A stretch of 64,000 nucleotides of DNA, from contig NZ_JBEGII010000001.1 in the NCBI RefSeq assembly GCF_040675875.1, positions 2,170,001 to 2,234,000 on the forward strand, read 5' to 3'. Below the pieces are notes generated by a model. The model worked only from the letters and a program-made list of their open reading frames with translations, ran no database searches and was not told the origin of the DNA. The stretch's first letter is position 1; every line of letters starts with the position of its first letter. This DNA comes from Microbacterium sp. LWO12-1.2. GTDB taxonomy: Bacteria; Actinomycetota; Actinomycetes; Actinomycetales; Microbacteriaceae. A program made the translations under genes and the position numbers. Below are positions 25,238 to 34,718 of the stretch, piece after piece.

Positions 25238-26116
25238 CTAGGGGCGCAGGATCCTGCGCGCCTCCGCGGCCACCTCGGCGGCGATGGTGTCGAGCAGGGC
25301 GGAGCGCAGGTTCCACTGCTGCCAGTACAGCGCGGTCCGCACCGACGGGCCTCCGAGTCGCACGAGACCGGCGGAGCCCTGCGGGAACGGCAGCATCCCC
25401 CATCCGAGCCCGAGCTCGACCGCGAGCGCATAGTCGTGCGATGCCGGAACGTAGTGGCGCGGCACCTCCTGATGAGCCACGCCCCGCTCGCGCAGCCATT
25501 CGTGCTGCAACGTGTCGCGCCGGTCGAAGTCGACGAAGGGCGCCTGTGCCAGGGCATCGGCGGTCGCCCCGTGCGGGAACCAACGGTCGGCGAAGGCGGG
25601 TGCAGCGACCGCTTCGTACTCGAGCACGCCGAGCGGGGTGACCGAGCATCCGGCGACCGCCACGCTCTCGCTCGTCACGGCCGCCATCACGGTGCCCGAC
25701 TCGAGCAGCCGCGCGGTGAAGTTCTGATCGTCGCGGTGCAGGTCGAAGTCGATATCGTGCTGGGCCGACAGCCGTGCGAGCGGGGCGAGGAACCATGTCG
25801 CCATCGAATCGGCGTTCACGGCCAGCGGCACGGTGATGCGCCGAGCGCCGTTCTCGTCGTCGAGCCCGACGCCTGCGAGAGCATCGTGCTCCAGGAGCGC
25901 GATCTGGCGGGCCAGTCGCACGACGGCTTCTCCCGCCTCCGTCAGCCTCGCCGGCTTGCTGCGCACGATGAGGATGCGGCCGAGCTGCTGCTCGAGCGTC
26001 TTGAGCCGCTGACTCACCGCCGAAGGGGTGATGCGCAGCAGGCGGGAGGCCGCGTCGAGCGTGCCTTCGTCAGCGACCGCCGCGACGGTGGCTGCCAGTT
26101 CCGGATCGATCCTCAC
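25238..26116 (-). CDS. lysG: LysR-family regulator, ArgP/LysG type
   Basis: The 292-residue protein has a LysR helix-turn-helix (ELAATVAAVADEGTLDAASRLLRITPSAVSQRLKTLEQQLG, residues about 5-46) and the ArgP-like effector domain. Length and the divergent arrangement with a LysE-family exporter match the LysG-LysE pair of Corynebacterium glutamicum. There LysG activates lysE when basic amino acids accumulate. The start is 70 bases from the divergent lysE start, so both promoters lie in that interval. Confidence 0.85.
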   Translation of the reverse strand: MRIDPELAATVAAVADEGTLDAASRLLRITPSAVSQRLKTLEQQLGRILIVRSKPARLTEAGEAVVRLARQIALLEHDALAGVGLDDENGARRITVPLAVNADSMATWFLAPLARLSAQHDIDFDLHRDDQNFTARLLESGTVMAAVTSESVAVAGCSVTPLGVLEYEAVAAPAFADRWFPHGATADALAQAPFVDFDRRDTLQHEWLRERGVAHQEVPRHYVPASHDYALAVELGLGWGMLPFPQGSAGLVRLGGPSVRTALYWQQWNLRSALLDTIAAEVAAEARRILRP

Positions 26117-26174
26117 ATCAGCGATGCTAATGGTTCTGTAGAAATCCTCGCTGGTGTTGATGATTGCCTCTTTC

Positions 26175-26186
26175 TACTCTGGAGAC
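26175..26186 (+). promoter_or_regulatory. Probable leaderless promoter of lysE
   Basis: TACTCT (26175-26180) lies six bases before the ATG at 26187. The GGAG directly before the ATG is too close to act as a normal ribosome-binding site, so the message is probably leaderless. Confidence 0.4.
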
Positions 26187-26849
26187 ATGCTCTCGGTTCT
26201 CGCAGGCCTCGGCCTGGGCCTCTCGCTCATCGTCGCCATCGGCGCACAGAATGTCTTCGTGCTCCGACAGGGCATCCGTCGAGAGCACGTGCTCGCGGTC
26301 GTCATCATCTGCGCGGTGTCCGACGCGCTGCTGATCATCGCCGGCGTCGCCGGGCTCGGGTACGTGATCTCCACCGCCCCCTGGCTCGTGGTCCTCGCGC
26401 GCTGGGCGGGCGCCGTATTCCTGCTGGTCTACGGCGTGCTGGCCGCCCGTCGCGCGTGGACAGGAACCGGCGAGGCTCTGCAGGTCGAGAACGAGGAGGA
26501 GCCTGCCACGCAGGCCCCTGGCAGCACACTCACCCGGACGCGCACGCGCACTCCCCTGGCCCCGGTGATCCTCACGGTTCTGGCCCTCACGTGGCTCAAC
26601 CCGCACGTGTATCTCGACACAGTGCTGATGCTCGGCTCGATCGCCGCGACGCACGGTGAGGACCGCTGGCTGTTTGCTGCAGGAGCGGTGGCCGCGAGCA
26701 TCCTGTGGTTCACCGCGCTCGGATTCGGTGCGCGCTACCTGGGTCGCTGGCTACGGACGCCGCTGTCGTGGCGCATCCTCGACGCGGTGATCGCGGTCGT
26801 GATGATCGCGATCGCCGTGAGCCTGGTGCTGCCTGTCCTGGCCGCGTGA
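26187..26849 (+). CDS. lysE: LysE/ArgO-family basic amino-acid exporter
   Basis: I chose the ATG at 26187 (MLSVLAGLGLGLSLIVAIGAQNVFVLRQG), the conserved family start; an upstream ATG at 26154 would add residues not expected. The 220-residue membrane protein has six hydrophobic segments and the LysE motifs GAQNVFVLRQGIRREH and ALTWLNPHVYLDT. An acidic loop (QVENEEEPATQAPG) lies in the middle. It exports lysine or arginine to prevent their accumulation and is presumably activated by the divergent LysG-like regulator. Confidence 0.9.
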   Translation: MLSVLAGLGLGLSLIVAIGAQNVFVLRQGIRREHVLAVVIICAVSDALLIIAGVAGLGYVISTAPWLVVLARWAGAVFLLVYGVLAARRAWTGTGEALQVENEEEPATQAPGSTLTRTRTRTPLAPVILTVLALTWLNPHVYLDTVLMLGSIAATHGEDRWLFAAGAVAASILWFTALGFGARYLGRWLRTPLSWRILDAVIAVVMIAIAVSLVLPVLAA

Positions 26850-26855
26850 ACGCGC

Positions 26856-27209
26856 TCAGCCGTCGATCTGCGCCATGCGCGCCTGCACCAGTGCCTCGAT
26901 GGCGCCCTCGGGCAGAGGATGCTCCGGCTGGAACCGGATCGTGCCCTTGTCGAGACCGATCCCCGGGTGGTCCGCCAGGATACCGGCGACCGCCGCGACC
27001 GCCGCGGGGCTGAACGGGTAGACCCCGATGTGCTTCTGGGCACGCATCACCGAGAGCAACGGCTTGCCCCGGTAGACCAGGGCCGGCATGCCGTACCCCT
27101 TGCCCTGTTCCGCCTCGGGCGCCAGAGCGCTCGCGAGGGCGTACACACGCTGGATGCTGTCACGATCCGCCGGTGCGAGCTCGGCCACGTACTCGTCGAT
27201 GGTGCCCAT
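26856..27209 (-). CDS. DUF1801 domain-containing protein
   Basis: A 117-residue protein from the ATG at 27209. It shows the DUF1801/YdhG pattern: TIDEYVAELAPADRDSIQRVYALA, GYGMPALVYRGKPLLSVMRAQKHIGVYPFSP, and the C-terminal DKGTIRFQPEHPLPEGAIEALVQARM. The family has a steroidogenic-lipid-transfer-like small fold; one Bacillus member (YdhG/Fra) acts as a frataxin-like iron chaperone. The function here is not established. It ends six bases from the convergent lysE stop. Confidence 0.82.
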   Translation of the reverse strand: MGTIDEYVAELAPADRDSIQRVYALASALAPEAEQGKGYGMPALVYRGKPLLSVMRAQKHIGVYPFSPAAVAAVAGILADHPGIGLDKGTIRFQPEHPLPEGAIEALVQARMAQIDG

Positions 27210-27258
27210 CCCGGCATCCTGCCACCTCGGCCGGATGCCGTGCCACCGAGGGCGCGGT

Positions 27259-28041
27259 CTAGATCCCGTCGAGGGGGCGGAGGAGGCGAGTGAGGAAGCG
27301 CTGCGTGCGCTCGTGCTGCGGCGCCGTGAAGACCTGCTCCGGCGTCCCCTGCTCGACCACCACACCGCCGTCCATGAACAGCACGTGGTCGGCGGCCTCG
27401 CGGGCGAAGCTCAACTCGTGCGTGACGACCGCCATGGTCCAACCCTCGTCGGCCAGCTCCTTGATGACGACGAGCACGTCGCCCACGAGCTCGGGGTCGA
27501 GCGCGCTGGTCGGCTCGTCGAACAGCAGCAGGTCCGGCTTCAGCGCGAGCGCACGGACGATGCCGACGCGCTGCTGCTGGCCGCCGGAGAGCTGGTGCGG
27601 ACGAGCATCCGCCTTGTCGCTCAAGCCGACGCGTTCGAGCAACGCCAGCGCCTCGGCGACGACCTCGTCCTTCGGGCGGCGCTGCACGCGCCACGGCCCC
27701 TCGATCACGTTCTCGAGCACGGTGAAGTGCGGGAAGAGGTTGTGATGCTGGAACACCATCGCCGAGCGGTCGCGCAGGGCGAAGCGGTCCGTCTGCGACG
27801 GACGGGTCGCGAAATCGATCTCCGGGCCGCCGTCGACCGAGATCCGGCCGGCATCCGGCGTCTCCAGCCCGTTGAGCGAACGGAGCACGGTGGTCTTCCC
27901 CGAACCGCTGGGACCGATGAGCACGACGACCTCGCCGCGATGCAGCGTCAGATCGATGCCGCGCAGCACCTCGTTCGAGCCGAAGCTCTTGTACAGTCCG
28001 CGAGCGGTGAGCAGGGGTTCTGCGGGGCTAGTTCGCGACAC
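27259..28041 (-). CDS. Polar amino-acid ABC transporter ATP-binding protein
   Basis: The 260-residue ATPase has Walker [10 protein letters not shown], the Q-loop [13 protein letters not shown], signature [15 protein letters not shown], Walker [13 protein letters not shown] and the H-loop [16 protein letters not shown]. It is of the GlnQ/TcyC type (PAAT family). It overlaps the permease gene upstream by 14 bases and forms with it and the binding protein a complete importer. Operon makeup resembles cystine importers (TcyABC), but other polar amino acids are not excluded. Confidence 0.92.
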   Translation of the reverse strand: MSRTSPAEPLLTARGLYKSFGSNEVLRGIDLTLHRGEVVVLIGPSGSGKTTVLRSLNGLETPDAGRISVDGGPEIDFATRPSQTDRFALRDRSAMVFQHHNLFPHFTVLENVIEGPWRVQRRPKDEVVAEALALLERVGLSDKADARPHQLSGGQQQRVGIVRALALKPDLLLFDEPTSALDPELVGDVLVVIKELADEGWTMAVVTHELSFAREAADHVLFMDGGVVVEQGTPEQVFTAPQHERTQRFLTRLLRPLDGI

Positions 28042-28690
28042 GGCTGTCCAGCCTCCTCTCCAAGAAGCTCTGGCCGGTCGACAGCACCAGGCAGAACACC
28101 CAGTACACCAGCGCCGCCGTCAGGTAGACGACCATGAACTGATAGGTGGATGCCGCGATCTGCTGCGACACCTTGAACAGCTCGGTCACCAGGATCAGCG
28201 ACGCCAACGAGGTGTCCTTGACGAGCGAGATGAACGTGTTCGACAGGGGCGGCACCGAGACGCGCGCAGCCTGGGGCAGGATGACGCGGGTCAACGTGCG
28301 GGTGCGGCCCATCCCGACCGTGTACGCGGCCTCCCACTGCCCCTGCGGGACCGAGATGATCGCGGCGCGGATGACCTCAGCCGCATATCCACCGACGTTC
28401 AGCGAGAACGCGATGATCGCGCACGGCCACGGGTCGATCGTGACCCCGATGGACGGGAGCCCGTAGAAGATCACGAACAGCTGCACCAGCAGCGGCGTAC
28501 CGCGGATGATCGAGATGTAGACGCGCGCGATGCCGGACACGATGGACCGCGTCGAGATGCGCATGAGCGCGACCCCGAGCGCGATCAGGAGGCCCAGCGC
28601 GAACGAGCTCAGCGCCAGCGGGATGGTGCCGATCAGCCCACCGAAGGCGATCGGTCCGATCGAGGCGAGGAAGAGCTCCCAGGGCGACAT
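28028..28690 (-). CDS. Polar amino-acid ABC transporter permease
   Basis: The 220-residue protein has five hydrophobic segments and the HisMQ-type EAA loop ([51 protein letters not shown]). The ...[16 protein letters not shown]... stretch is typical of amino-acid permeases in cystine-type systems. It starts three bases downstream of the binding-protein stop. A single permease gene implies a homodimeric channel. Confidence 0.9.
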   Translation of the reverse strand: MSPWELFLASIGPIAFGGLIGTIPLALSSFALGLLIALGVALMRISTRSIVSGIARVYISIIRGTPLLVQLFVIFYGLPSIGVTIDPWPCAIIAFSLNVGGYAAEVIRAAIISVPQGQWEAAYTVGMGRTRTLTRVILPQAARVSVPPLSNTFISLVKDTSLASLILVTELFKVSQQIAASTYQFMVVYLTAALVYWVFCLVLSTGQSFLERRLDSRVAN

Positions 28691-28693
28691 CGG

Positions 28694-29512
28694 CTACTCG
28701 GTGACGTCAGCGCCGAAGTACTTCTCGCTGATCTCGGCCAGGGTGCCGTCCGCGCGCAGCTCCTCGAGAGCGCCATCGACGGCGTCGACCAGGCTCTGCT
28801 TGTCCTTGGTGAACACGAAAGCCTGCTTGCCGGCATCCTCGGTCTCAGCGGCGATCTTCAGGCCCGTCGGGCCATCCGTCTTCTCGTAGTCGAGGAAGGT
28901 GAGCTTGTCGTTGATGGTCGCATCGACACGGCCCTGGCGGAGCAGCGTGACAGCCTGCGCCCATCCCTCGACGCCCTGGACCTTCGCACCGGACTCCTCG
29001 GCGAGGTCGTTCCAGTTGCTGGTCAGCGACTGCGCCGTGGTCTTGCCGTCGAGGTCGGCGAACGAGGTGATCGAGTCGTCATCGTCCGCGACCACGATCA
29101 CGCCGGGCGACACGGTGTACGGGGCGCTGAAGAGGTACGCGGCTTCACGCTCGTCGTTGATGGTGACCTGGTTCGCGATCACGTCGAAGCGGCCGGCGTC
29201 GAGGCCCGCGAAGATCGCGTCCCACTGCGTCTCCTCGAACTTCACCTCGAGGTCGAGTTTGTCAGCGACCGCCTGGATGATCTCGACGTCGAACCCGGTC
29301 AGCTCGCCGCTGCCGCCGTCGTCGTGGAAGCTGAACGGGCGGTAGGTGCCCTCGGTCGCGACCGTGAGCGTGCCGTCGGTGACGAGGCCGAAGTCGGACG
29401 ACGCGGAGCTGTCGCTGCCGCCCGTCGACTCGGGGGCGCTGGTGCCGCTGCAGGCGGTGAGAGCCGCGGCGGTGAGGACGAGAGCCGTGACGGCGATGAA
29501 GCGACGAGACAT
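28694..29512 (-). CDS. Amino-acid (cystine-type) ABC transporter substrate-binding lipoprotein
   Basis: The ATG at 29512 has AGGAGG eight bases upstream and starts a lipoprotein signal (FIAVTALVLTAAALTACSG, Cys about residue 20). The 272-residue product is a family-3 solute-binding protein: GTYRPFSFHDDGGSGELTGFDVEIIQAVADKLDLEVKF, then FDVIANQVTINDEREAAYLFS and the C-terminal LRADGTLAEISEKYFGAD. NQVTINDER resembles cystine-binding TcyA/FliY proteins. It is the first gene of the operon. Confidence 0.87.
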   Translation of the reverse strand: MSRRFIAVTALVLTAAALTACSGTSAPESTGGSDSSASSDFGLVTDGTLTVATEGTYRPFSFHDDGGSGELTGFDVEIIQAVADKLDLEVKFEETQWDAIFAGLDAGRFDVIANQVTINDEREAAYLFSAPYTVSPGVIVVADDDDSITSFADLDGKTTAQSLTSNWNDLAEESGAKVQGVEGWAQAVTLLRQGRVDATINDKLTFLDYEKTDGPTGLKIAAETEDAGKQAFVFTKDKQSLVDAVDGALEELRADGTLAEISEKYFGADVTE

Positions 29513-29653
29513 GGGCGGACCCTCCTGGGGTGCAGTGTGCGCGAGTGCTGTGGCGCGCGGTGTCAAAGGAACTCATTCACAGTATGCGTGCCCGGCCGCG
29601 ACCGCGCATCGCATGACGCCGAGTTTCAGCATCCCCTCCACCGTGAATGCAGA

Positions 29654-29681
29654 AATGCCCCCGGGCGGACCCGGGGGCATT
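29654..29681 (-). terminator. Terminator of the rplKA operon
   Basis: AATGCCCCCGGG (29654-29665) pairs perfectly with 29670-29681 around a CGGA loop, 54 bases beyond the rplA stop. It separates ribosomal genes from the amino-acid ABC operon on the same strand. Confidence 0.8.
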
Positions 29682-29734
29682 CCTCTGCGACTGGGTCGCT
29701 GCCCTTCGACAGGCTCAGGAACCGCGTCGAAGCG

Positions 29735-30424
29735 TCAGATGGCGTTGACGTCCAGCGGGATGCCGGGGCCGAACGTGGTCGACACCGCACCCTTCTGGAT
29801 GTAGCGGCCCTTGGAGCTCGACGGCTTGAGGCGGACGATCTCCTCGAGAGCGGCGTCGATGTTCTCGTTCAGCTGCTCGGTGGTGAAGGAGGCCTTGCCC
29901 ACGACGAAGTGCACGTTGGCGTGCTTGTCGACGCGGAACTCGATCTTTCCGCCCTTGATCTCCTCGACGGCCTTGGCCGTGTTCGGGGTCACGGTACCGG
30001 TCTTCGGGTTCGGCATCAGGCCACGCGGACCCAGGACCTTTCCGAGACGACCGACCTGGCCCATGAGCTCAGGGGTGGAGACGGCCGCGTCGAACGCGGT
30101 CCAGCCTGCGGCGACCTTCTCGATGAGCTCGGCGCCGCCGACCTCATCTGCACCTGCGGCGATCGCTGCCTCGGCCGCGGGGCCGGTGGCGAACACGATG
30201 ACGCGGGCGGTCTTGCCGGTTCCGTGGGGCAGGATGACGGTGCCGCGCACCATCTGGTCTGCCTTGCGGGGATCGACGGCGAGCTTCAGCGCGACCTCGA
30301 CGGTCGAGTCGAACTTCGCCGAGCCGGTCTCCTTCGCCAGGGCGACAGCCTCAGCGGGAGTGTAGAAACGGTCTGCCTCGATCTTCTCGACGGCAGCCTT
30401 GTAAGCCTTGGACTTCGTAGCCAT
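29735..30424 (-). CDS. rplA: 50S ribosomal protein L1
   Basis: The start is the ATG at 30424 ([31 protein letters not shown]); the frame is open far upstream but that part is a shadow of rplK. The 229-residue protein has the L1 landmarks [23 protein letters not shown], the signature [22 protein letters not shown] and [22 protein letters not shown]. It binds 23S rRNA at the L1 stalk and, in many bacteria, represses its own operon. It follows rplK after 11 bases. Confidence 0.98.
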   Translation of the reverse strand: MATKSKAYKAAVEKIEADRFYTPAEAVALAKETGSAKFDSTVEVALKLAVDPRKADQMVRGTVILPHGTGKTARVIVFATGPAAEAAIAAGADEVGGAELIEKVAAGWTAFDAAVSTPELMGQVGRLGKVLGPRGLMPNPKTGTVTPNTAKAVEEIKGGKIEFRVDKHANVHFVVGKASFTTEQLNENIDAALEEIVRLKPSSSKGRYIQKGAVSTTFGPGIPLDVNAI

Positions 30425-30435
30425 GATTATTCTCC

Positions 30436-30867
30436 TCAGCCCTCGACCGTGATGCCCATGGAACGGGCGGTGCCGGCGATGATCTTCGAGGCGGCCTCGA
30501 GGTCGTTCGCGTTCAGGTCGGCCTGCTTGGTCTCGGCGATCTGACGGACCTGGTCCTTGGTGATCTTCGCGACCTTGACCGTGTGCGGGGTCGCAGAGCC
30601 CTTGGCCACGCCTGCGGCCTTCTTGATGAGCTCCGCCGCCGGCGGGGTCTTCAGGACGAAGGTGAAGCTGCGGTCCTCGTAGACGGTGATCTCGACGGGG
30701 ATGACGTTGCCGCGCTGCGACTCGGTCGCGGCGTTGTACGCCTTGCAGAACTCCATGATGTTGACGCCATGCTGACCGAGCGCGGGGCCGATCGGCGGCG
30801 CCGGGTTGGCTGCACCGGCGTTGATCTGAAGCTTGATCAGGCCGGTCACCTTCTTCTTCGGTGCCAT
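30436..30867 (-). CDS. rplK: 50S ribosomal protein L11
   Basis: The ATG at 30867 ([45 protein letters not shown]) is the conserved L11 start. The 143-residue protein has the N-terminal domain that contacts elongation factors and RelA-type enzymes, and the C-terminal rRNA-binding domain ([43 protein letters not shown]). It begins the rplKA operon. Confidence 0.98.
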
Positions 30868-31056
30868 TCTCTTTCCTTTCATCGAATCGGATGCCGGAGC
30901 ATCCGCTTCTCCCACAGATCCGGCATCTCCGGACCGTGGTCGTCTGTGCGCGCGCCGAAGCGGCACACAAACCACGTAAGTCTACCTGATCCCGGCCCAC
31001 CCGGCGACCCCGCCCAGACCCGGGTGCCCCTGCCATCCCCAGGCCCACGGCACAGA
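30868..31056 (-). promoter_or_regulatory. rplK upstream region
   Basis: This is the rplK-proximal part of the 325-base gap between nusG and rplK. A -10-like TAGACT (minus strand, 30979-30984) would give a leader of about 100 bases containing GC-rich potential stems. No -35 is convincing and no open reading frame is credible. The nusG-proximal part holds a palindrome and the nusG terminator, listed separately. Confidence 0.35.
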
Positions 31057-31125
31057 TGCACGATCGATGGACGGATGCACACCCGAACGAGCGGATGCGC
31101 CGTGCATCCGTCCCCTGATCGTGCA
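31057..31125. repeat. Intergenic palindrome, family C copy 1
   Basis: Two nested inverted pairs are present. TGCACGATC (31057-31065) pairs with GATCGTGCA (31117-31125), and ACGGATGCAC (31071-31080) pairs with GTGCATCCGT (31102-31111). The 69-base element has the same architecture and core as a copy at 63097-63167. Confidence 0.75.
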
Positions 31126-31145
31126 GGTGTACCCGCCCCCACACG

Positions 31146-31181
31146 CGAGAACGGCCGCCCCGGAAGGGACGGCCGTTCTCG
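31146..31181 (-). terminator. Terminator downstream of nusG
   Basis: CGAGAACGGCCG (31146-31157) and its perfect complement (31170-31181) form a 12-bp stem starting 12 bases beyond the nusG stop. It separates secE-nusG from rplKA, so the ribosomal genes need their own promoter. Confidence 0.8.
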
Positions 31182-31192
31182 TGAAGTGGGTG

Positions 31193-32236
31193 TCAGATCA
31201 TCTTGGTGACCTGGTCGAACGAGAGCTCGACCGGGGTCTCGCGCTCGAACAGGGAGACGAGCACGGTGAGCTTGCCGCTCTCCGGCTTGATCTCGCTGAT
31301 CGAACCGGGCAGACCCGCGAACGAGCCTTCCTTGATCGTGATGGTCTCGCCGACCTCGAAGTCGACCTCGGCCGGGAGCGGACGGGCCACGGCCACGCCA
31401 CCCTTCGATGCGATGTTCTTCGCGGTGGGGAGGTCCTTGACCTCGACGAGGGACTTCAGCATGTTGAAGGCCTCTTCGAAACGCAGCGGCGTCGGGTTGT
31501 GGGCGTTGCCCACGAAGCCGGTGACACCGGGGGTGTGACGCACGACCGACCAGGTGTCTTCCGTGAGCTCCATGCGCACGAGCACGTAGCCCGGGATGCG
31601 CACACGGGTGACCATCTTGCGCTGGCCGTTCTTGATCTCGACGACGTCCTCCATCGGGACCTCGATCTGGTAGATCTCGTCCTCGACCTCGAGCGTCGAC
31701 TTGCGCTGCTCGATGTTCGCCTTGACCTTGCGCTCGAAACCGGCGTAGGAGTGGATGACGTACCACTTGCCCGGGAGCATGCGGAGGTCCATGCGGAAGG
31801 CCTCGTACGGGTCCTCCTCCGCGTCCTCGTCGTCCTCATCGGAGGAGTCCTCGTCGGCCTGCTCGTCATCGGCACCGAGGTCGGGACCGTCGTAGGGGGT
31901 GACCTCGTCGGCCGCAGCGGCCTCCTGGTCAGCCGTCTCTTCGGCCACAGCGTCGTTCAGGACCTCAGCGGCTGCCTCAGACTCGGCCGCTTCGTCCAGG
32001 TTGAGAGCGTCGTTCACGATCGCGTCCGCCTCCGGGTCTTCGACGACGATGTCGCCATCGGTGTCAGTGTCTTCTTCTTCGCCGTCCACATCCTCGATGT
32101 GCAGGGCGACGTGCTCTGCCGCGGTGACCGAGAGTTCCTCTGCGGCGAGGACGTTGCCCTCCTGGGCCTCGTCTTCCTCGCTGGACTGCTCAGCCGCGGT
32201 CGCCCAGTCGGCGTCGTCGGAATATCGTTCAGACAC
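31193..32236 (-). CDS. nusG: Transcription termination/antitermination protein NusG with acidic N-terminal extension
   Basis: The 347-residue protein is about twice the length of E. coli NusG. The last 180 residues are conventional: the NGN domain starts at [22 protein letters not shown], and the KOW domain contains [49 protein letters not shown]. The first 165 or so residues are strongly acidic and low in complexity ([39 protein letters not shown]). Acidic extensions are known in actinobacterial NusG, though this one is long. It follows secE after 42 bases. NusG binds RNA polymerase and couples it to Rho or the ribosome. Confidence 0.97.
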   Translation of the reverse strand: MSERYSDDADWATAAEQSSEEDEAQEGNVLAAEELSVTAAEHVALHIEDVDGEEEDTDTDGDIVVEDPEADAIVNDALNLDEAAESEAAAEVLNDAVAEETADQEAAAADEVTPYDGPDLGADDEQADEDSSDEDDEDAEEDPYEAFRMDLRMLPGKWYVIHSYAGFERKVKANIEQRKSTLEVEDEIYQIEVPMEDVVEIKNGQRKMVTRVRIPGYVLVRMELTEDTWSVVRHTPGVTGFVGNAHNPTPLRFEEAFNMLKSLVEVKDLPTAKNIASKGGVAVARPLPAEVDFEVGETITIKEGSFAGLPGSISEIKPESGKLTVLVSLFERETPVELSFDQVTKMI

Positions 32237-32278
32237 GTTTCTTCTTCTCCATAGCTGCGGCGCGAGCCGCGGGCATCA

Positions 32279-32551
32279 TCAGCCGGGGATTCCGAAAACC
32301 CAGTGCGTCACGAATGCGAACAGAGTGTCCAAGCCGTAGACGATGCCCATCACGATCAGAACGAAGACGAGCACCACCCCGGTGAACTTGAACAGCTCCT
32401 TGCGAGTCGGGGTGACGACCTTGCGGAGCTCGGAGATGACCTGGCGGATGAACAGGGCGATGCCCCCGAAGAACCGGGAGAAGGGGTTGCCCTTCTTCTC
32501 GCGGGTGGCGCCAGCCGCGACGACCTCGCCGCGCGGTTCGTCCTGATCCAT
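32279..32551 (-). CDS. secE: Preprotein translocase subunit SecE
   Basis: The 90-residue protein has a variable acidic/basic N-terminus (MDQDEPRGEVVAAGA) and the conserved amphipathic helix (FFGGIALFIRQVISELRKVVTPTRKELFKFTGVV). A single C-terminal membrane segment follows (VLVFVLIVMGIVYGLDTLF). It clamps SecY in the translocon. The order tRNA-Trp, secE, nusG is conserved in actinobacteria and they are probably cotranscribed. Confidence 0.96.
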   Translation of the reverse strand: MDQDEPRGEVVAAGATREKKGNPFSRFFGGIALFIRQVISELRKVVTPTRKELFKFTGVVLVFVLIVMGIVYGLDTLFAFVTHWVFGIPG

Positions 32552-32591
32552 CCTGAATGTACCTTTCGTGTGTCAGCGTTGCGCTGACGCG

Positions 32592-32664
<73 letters not shown>

Positions 32665-32859
32665 AGAGACCGTGTGGACTCGGGGGTGTCCTCTCCACTC
32701 TGCCACCGATTCCAGGATCGAGGACCCCAGGCATGGCGAAAGAATGCAGAAAACAACTGCCACATCAGTGTACGGCATCCGTCCGCTGCTGCCGAACCGA
32801 AGGCGCACGCGCGTGTTGTTGTTAGGCTCGGCGAGCGGATGCATCAGGAGGGAGCGCCG

Positions 32860-34683
32860 GTGAGCGCTGAAGTACAGCAGTTCCAGGTGGATCTGCGCGG
32901 GGTCGTCGATCTGCTCAGCAGGCACATCTACTCCAGCCCGCGGGTGTACCTGCGGGAACTCCTGCAGAACGCGCGCGACGCCATCACCGCCCGACGCGAG
33001 GTCGACGGCGGGGGCGGACGCATCCGGATCACGCCGCTGACCGCCGAGAACGGCGAGTTCGTGCTGCGCGACGACGGCGTCGGGCTCACCGCCTCCGAGG
33101 TGGCAGATCTCCTCGCCACCGTGGGCCGCAGCTCCAAGCGCGACATCTTCGATCTGCCCCGCAGCGACTACCTCGGCCAGTTCGGCATCGGGCTGCTGAG
33201 CTGCTTCATGGTCGCCGACACCATCGTCATCCGCTCCCGCAGCGCCCGCGGCGGTGCCTCGGTCGAGTGGACGGGCAGCTCCGACGGCACCTTCCAGGTG
33301 TCCGAGATCGACGAAGAGCTGCCGATCGGCACCAGCGTGCACCTGGTTCCCCGCTTCGACGCCGACGAGCTGCTCCGCCCCGCCGCAGTGCACGAGCTCG
33401 CGAAGACCTTCGGCGAGTTCCTGCCGGTGCGCGTCACGATCGACGCCCCCGGCGATGACATCGAGGTCACCCGCACCCCTCCGTTCCTCGACGTCGCGGA
33501 CGACATCGACGCCGCGGTGGGCTATGGCCGCACCCTGCTCGGCGCCGGGCCGCTCGACGTCATCGAGCTCAGTGAGCCAGCCACCGGCACCCGAGGCCTG
33601 GCGTACGTGCTCCCCTACGCGCCGCCGCCCGGCGCACGGCAGGCGACCCGCATGTACCTCGGACGGATGCTGCTCTCGGAGCGCGTCGACGACGTGCTGC
33701 CGGACTGGGCGTTCTTCGTGCGCGCCGTGGTCGACTCGACCGGACTCGCCCCGACCGCCAGCAGGGAGTCCCTGGTCGAGGACGCAGCGCTGGAGCGGGT
33801 GCGCGAGCAGCTCGGCGCCGGGATCCGCCGCTGGGTGCTCGAGCTGGGCCTGCGCGAACCGCACCGCCTGGCGCAGTTCGTGGCCATCCACGAGGTGGGG
33901 CTCAAGTCGCTCGTGCGCCACGACCCGGAGCTCGCGCAGTTCATCACACGCTGGCTGACCCTCGAGACCACGCACGGCACGATCCGCATCGGCGACCTCG
34001 TCGAACGCTACCCGCACGTGCGCTACGCCGCATCGGTCGACGAGTTCCGCCAGGTGGCGGGCATCTCGCCGTCGTCCGAAGTGCTCGTCAACGGCGGCTA
34101 CCTGTTCGACGCCGACCTGGTGCGGATGCTGCCCGAGCTGTACCCGAACGTCACGATCGAGCAGGTCGACGTCACCGGAGAGCTCGACCGCCTCGACCCT
34201 CCCCCTCTCGACGACCGCGACGCCGCCGTCGCCCTCGAGGCCCGTGCCGGCGCGGTGCTCGCCACCGCCGACTGCTCGGTCGTGGTGCGGTCGATCGACC
34301 GGCCGGAGCTTTCGGCGCTCTACGTCGCCGACCCCGAGGTGCTGCGCGCGATCGACCGCACGCGCACCAAGGGCATCACCGGCGCACTCTGGGGCGGTGT
34401 GCTCGACAAGATCGACCAGAGCCGCTCGCTCGGCCGTGACGACGACCTGCGCGCGCGACTGTGCCTGAACTGGAGCAACCGCGTCGTGCGGGCGCTCGTG
34501 CGGGTGCAGGACGACGCCGTGTTCGCCCGCACGCTGCAGCTGCTGTACATCCAGGCCCTGCTCGCGGGGCACCATCCGCTCACCGACGCCGACCGCGGGC
34601 TGATGACCACCGCGCTCAGCGATCTCGTCTCGCTCTCGGCCGGCCTCGAAGGGGACACCATCCCGTTCGACGAGGCCCGCTGA
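32860..34683 (+). CDS. Divergent HSP90-family chaperone ATPase
   Basis: I chose the GTG at 32860, which has AGGAGGGAG upstream; an in-frame ATG at 32839 is the alternative. The 607-residue protein has the GHKL ATPase motifs in HSP90 order: ELLQNARDA (Glu33, Asn37, Asp40), RDDGVGLT (about 70-77) and LGQFGIGLLSCFMVAD (about 105-120). The mid-domain catalytic region includes SRESLVEDAALERVREQLG. It is shorter in the middle and C-terminal parts than, and quite unlike, HtpG; it is not the housekeeping HtpG type. It ends ...TIPFDEAR without an EEVD tail. A TPR-protein gene follows after 35 bases, suggesting a two-gene unit. Confidence 0.85.
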   Translation: MSAEVQQFQVDLRGVVDLLSRHIYSSPRVYLRELLQNARDAITARREVDGGGGRIRITPLTAENGEFVLRDDGVGLTASEVADLLATVGRSSKRDIFDLPRSDYLGQFGIGLLSCFMVADTIVIRSRSARGGASVEWTGSSDGTFQVSEIDEELPIGTSVHLVPRFDADELLRPAAVHELAKTFGEFLPVRVTIDAPGDDIEVTRTPPFLDVADDIDAAVGYGRTLLGAGPLDVIELSEPATGTRGLAYVLPYAPPPGARQATRMYLGRMLLSERVDDVLPDWAFFVRAVVDSTGLAPTASRESLVEDAALERVREQLGAGIRRWVLELGLREPHRLAQFVAIHEVGLKSLVRHDPELAQFITRWLTLETTHGTIRIGDLVERYPHVRYAASVDEFRQVAGISPSSEVLVNGGYLFDADLVRMLPELYPNVTIEQVDVTGELDRLDPPPLDDRDAAVALEARAGAVLATADCSVVVRSIDRPELSALYVADPEVLRAIDRTRTKGITGALWGGVLDKIDQSRSLGRDDDLRARLCLNWSNRVVRALVRVQDDAVFARTLQLLYIQALLAGHHPLTDADRGLMTTALSDLVSLSAGLEGDTIPFDEAR

Positions 34684-34718
34684 GCCACCACGTACCGACC
34701 CATCGAAGGGACCCGTCC

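Noticed and set aside
27872..30544. An 890-codon open frame on the plus strand across the amino-acid ABC operon and rplA
   Set aside because: It is antisense to clear genes and its translation is rich in Arg, Asp and Gly with no domain; it is a high-GC shadow.
30425..31144. Upstream extension of the L1 frame through rplK
   Set aside because: The extension lies within rplK in another frame; the conserved L1 start is the ATG at 30424.
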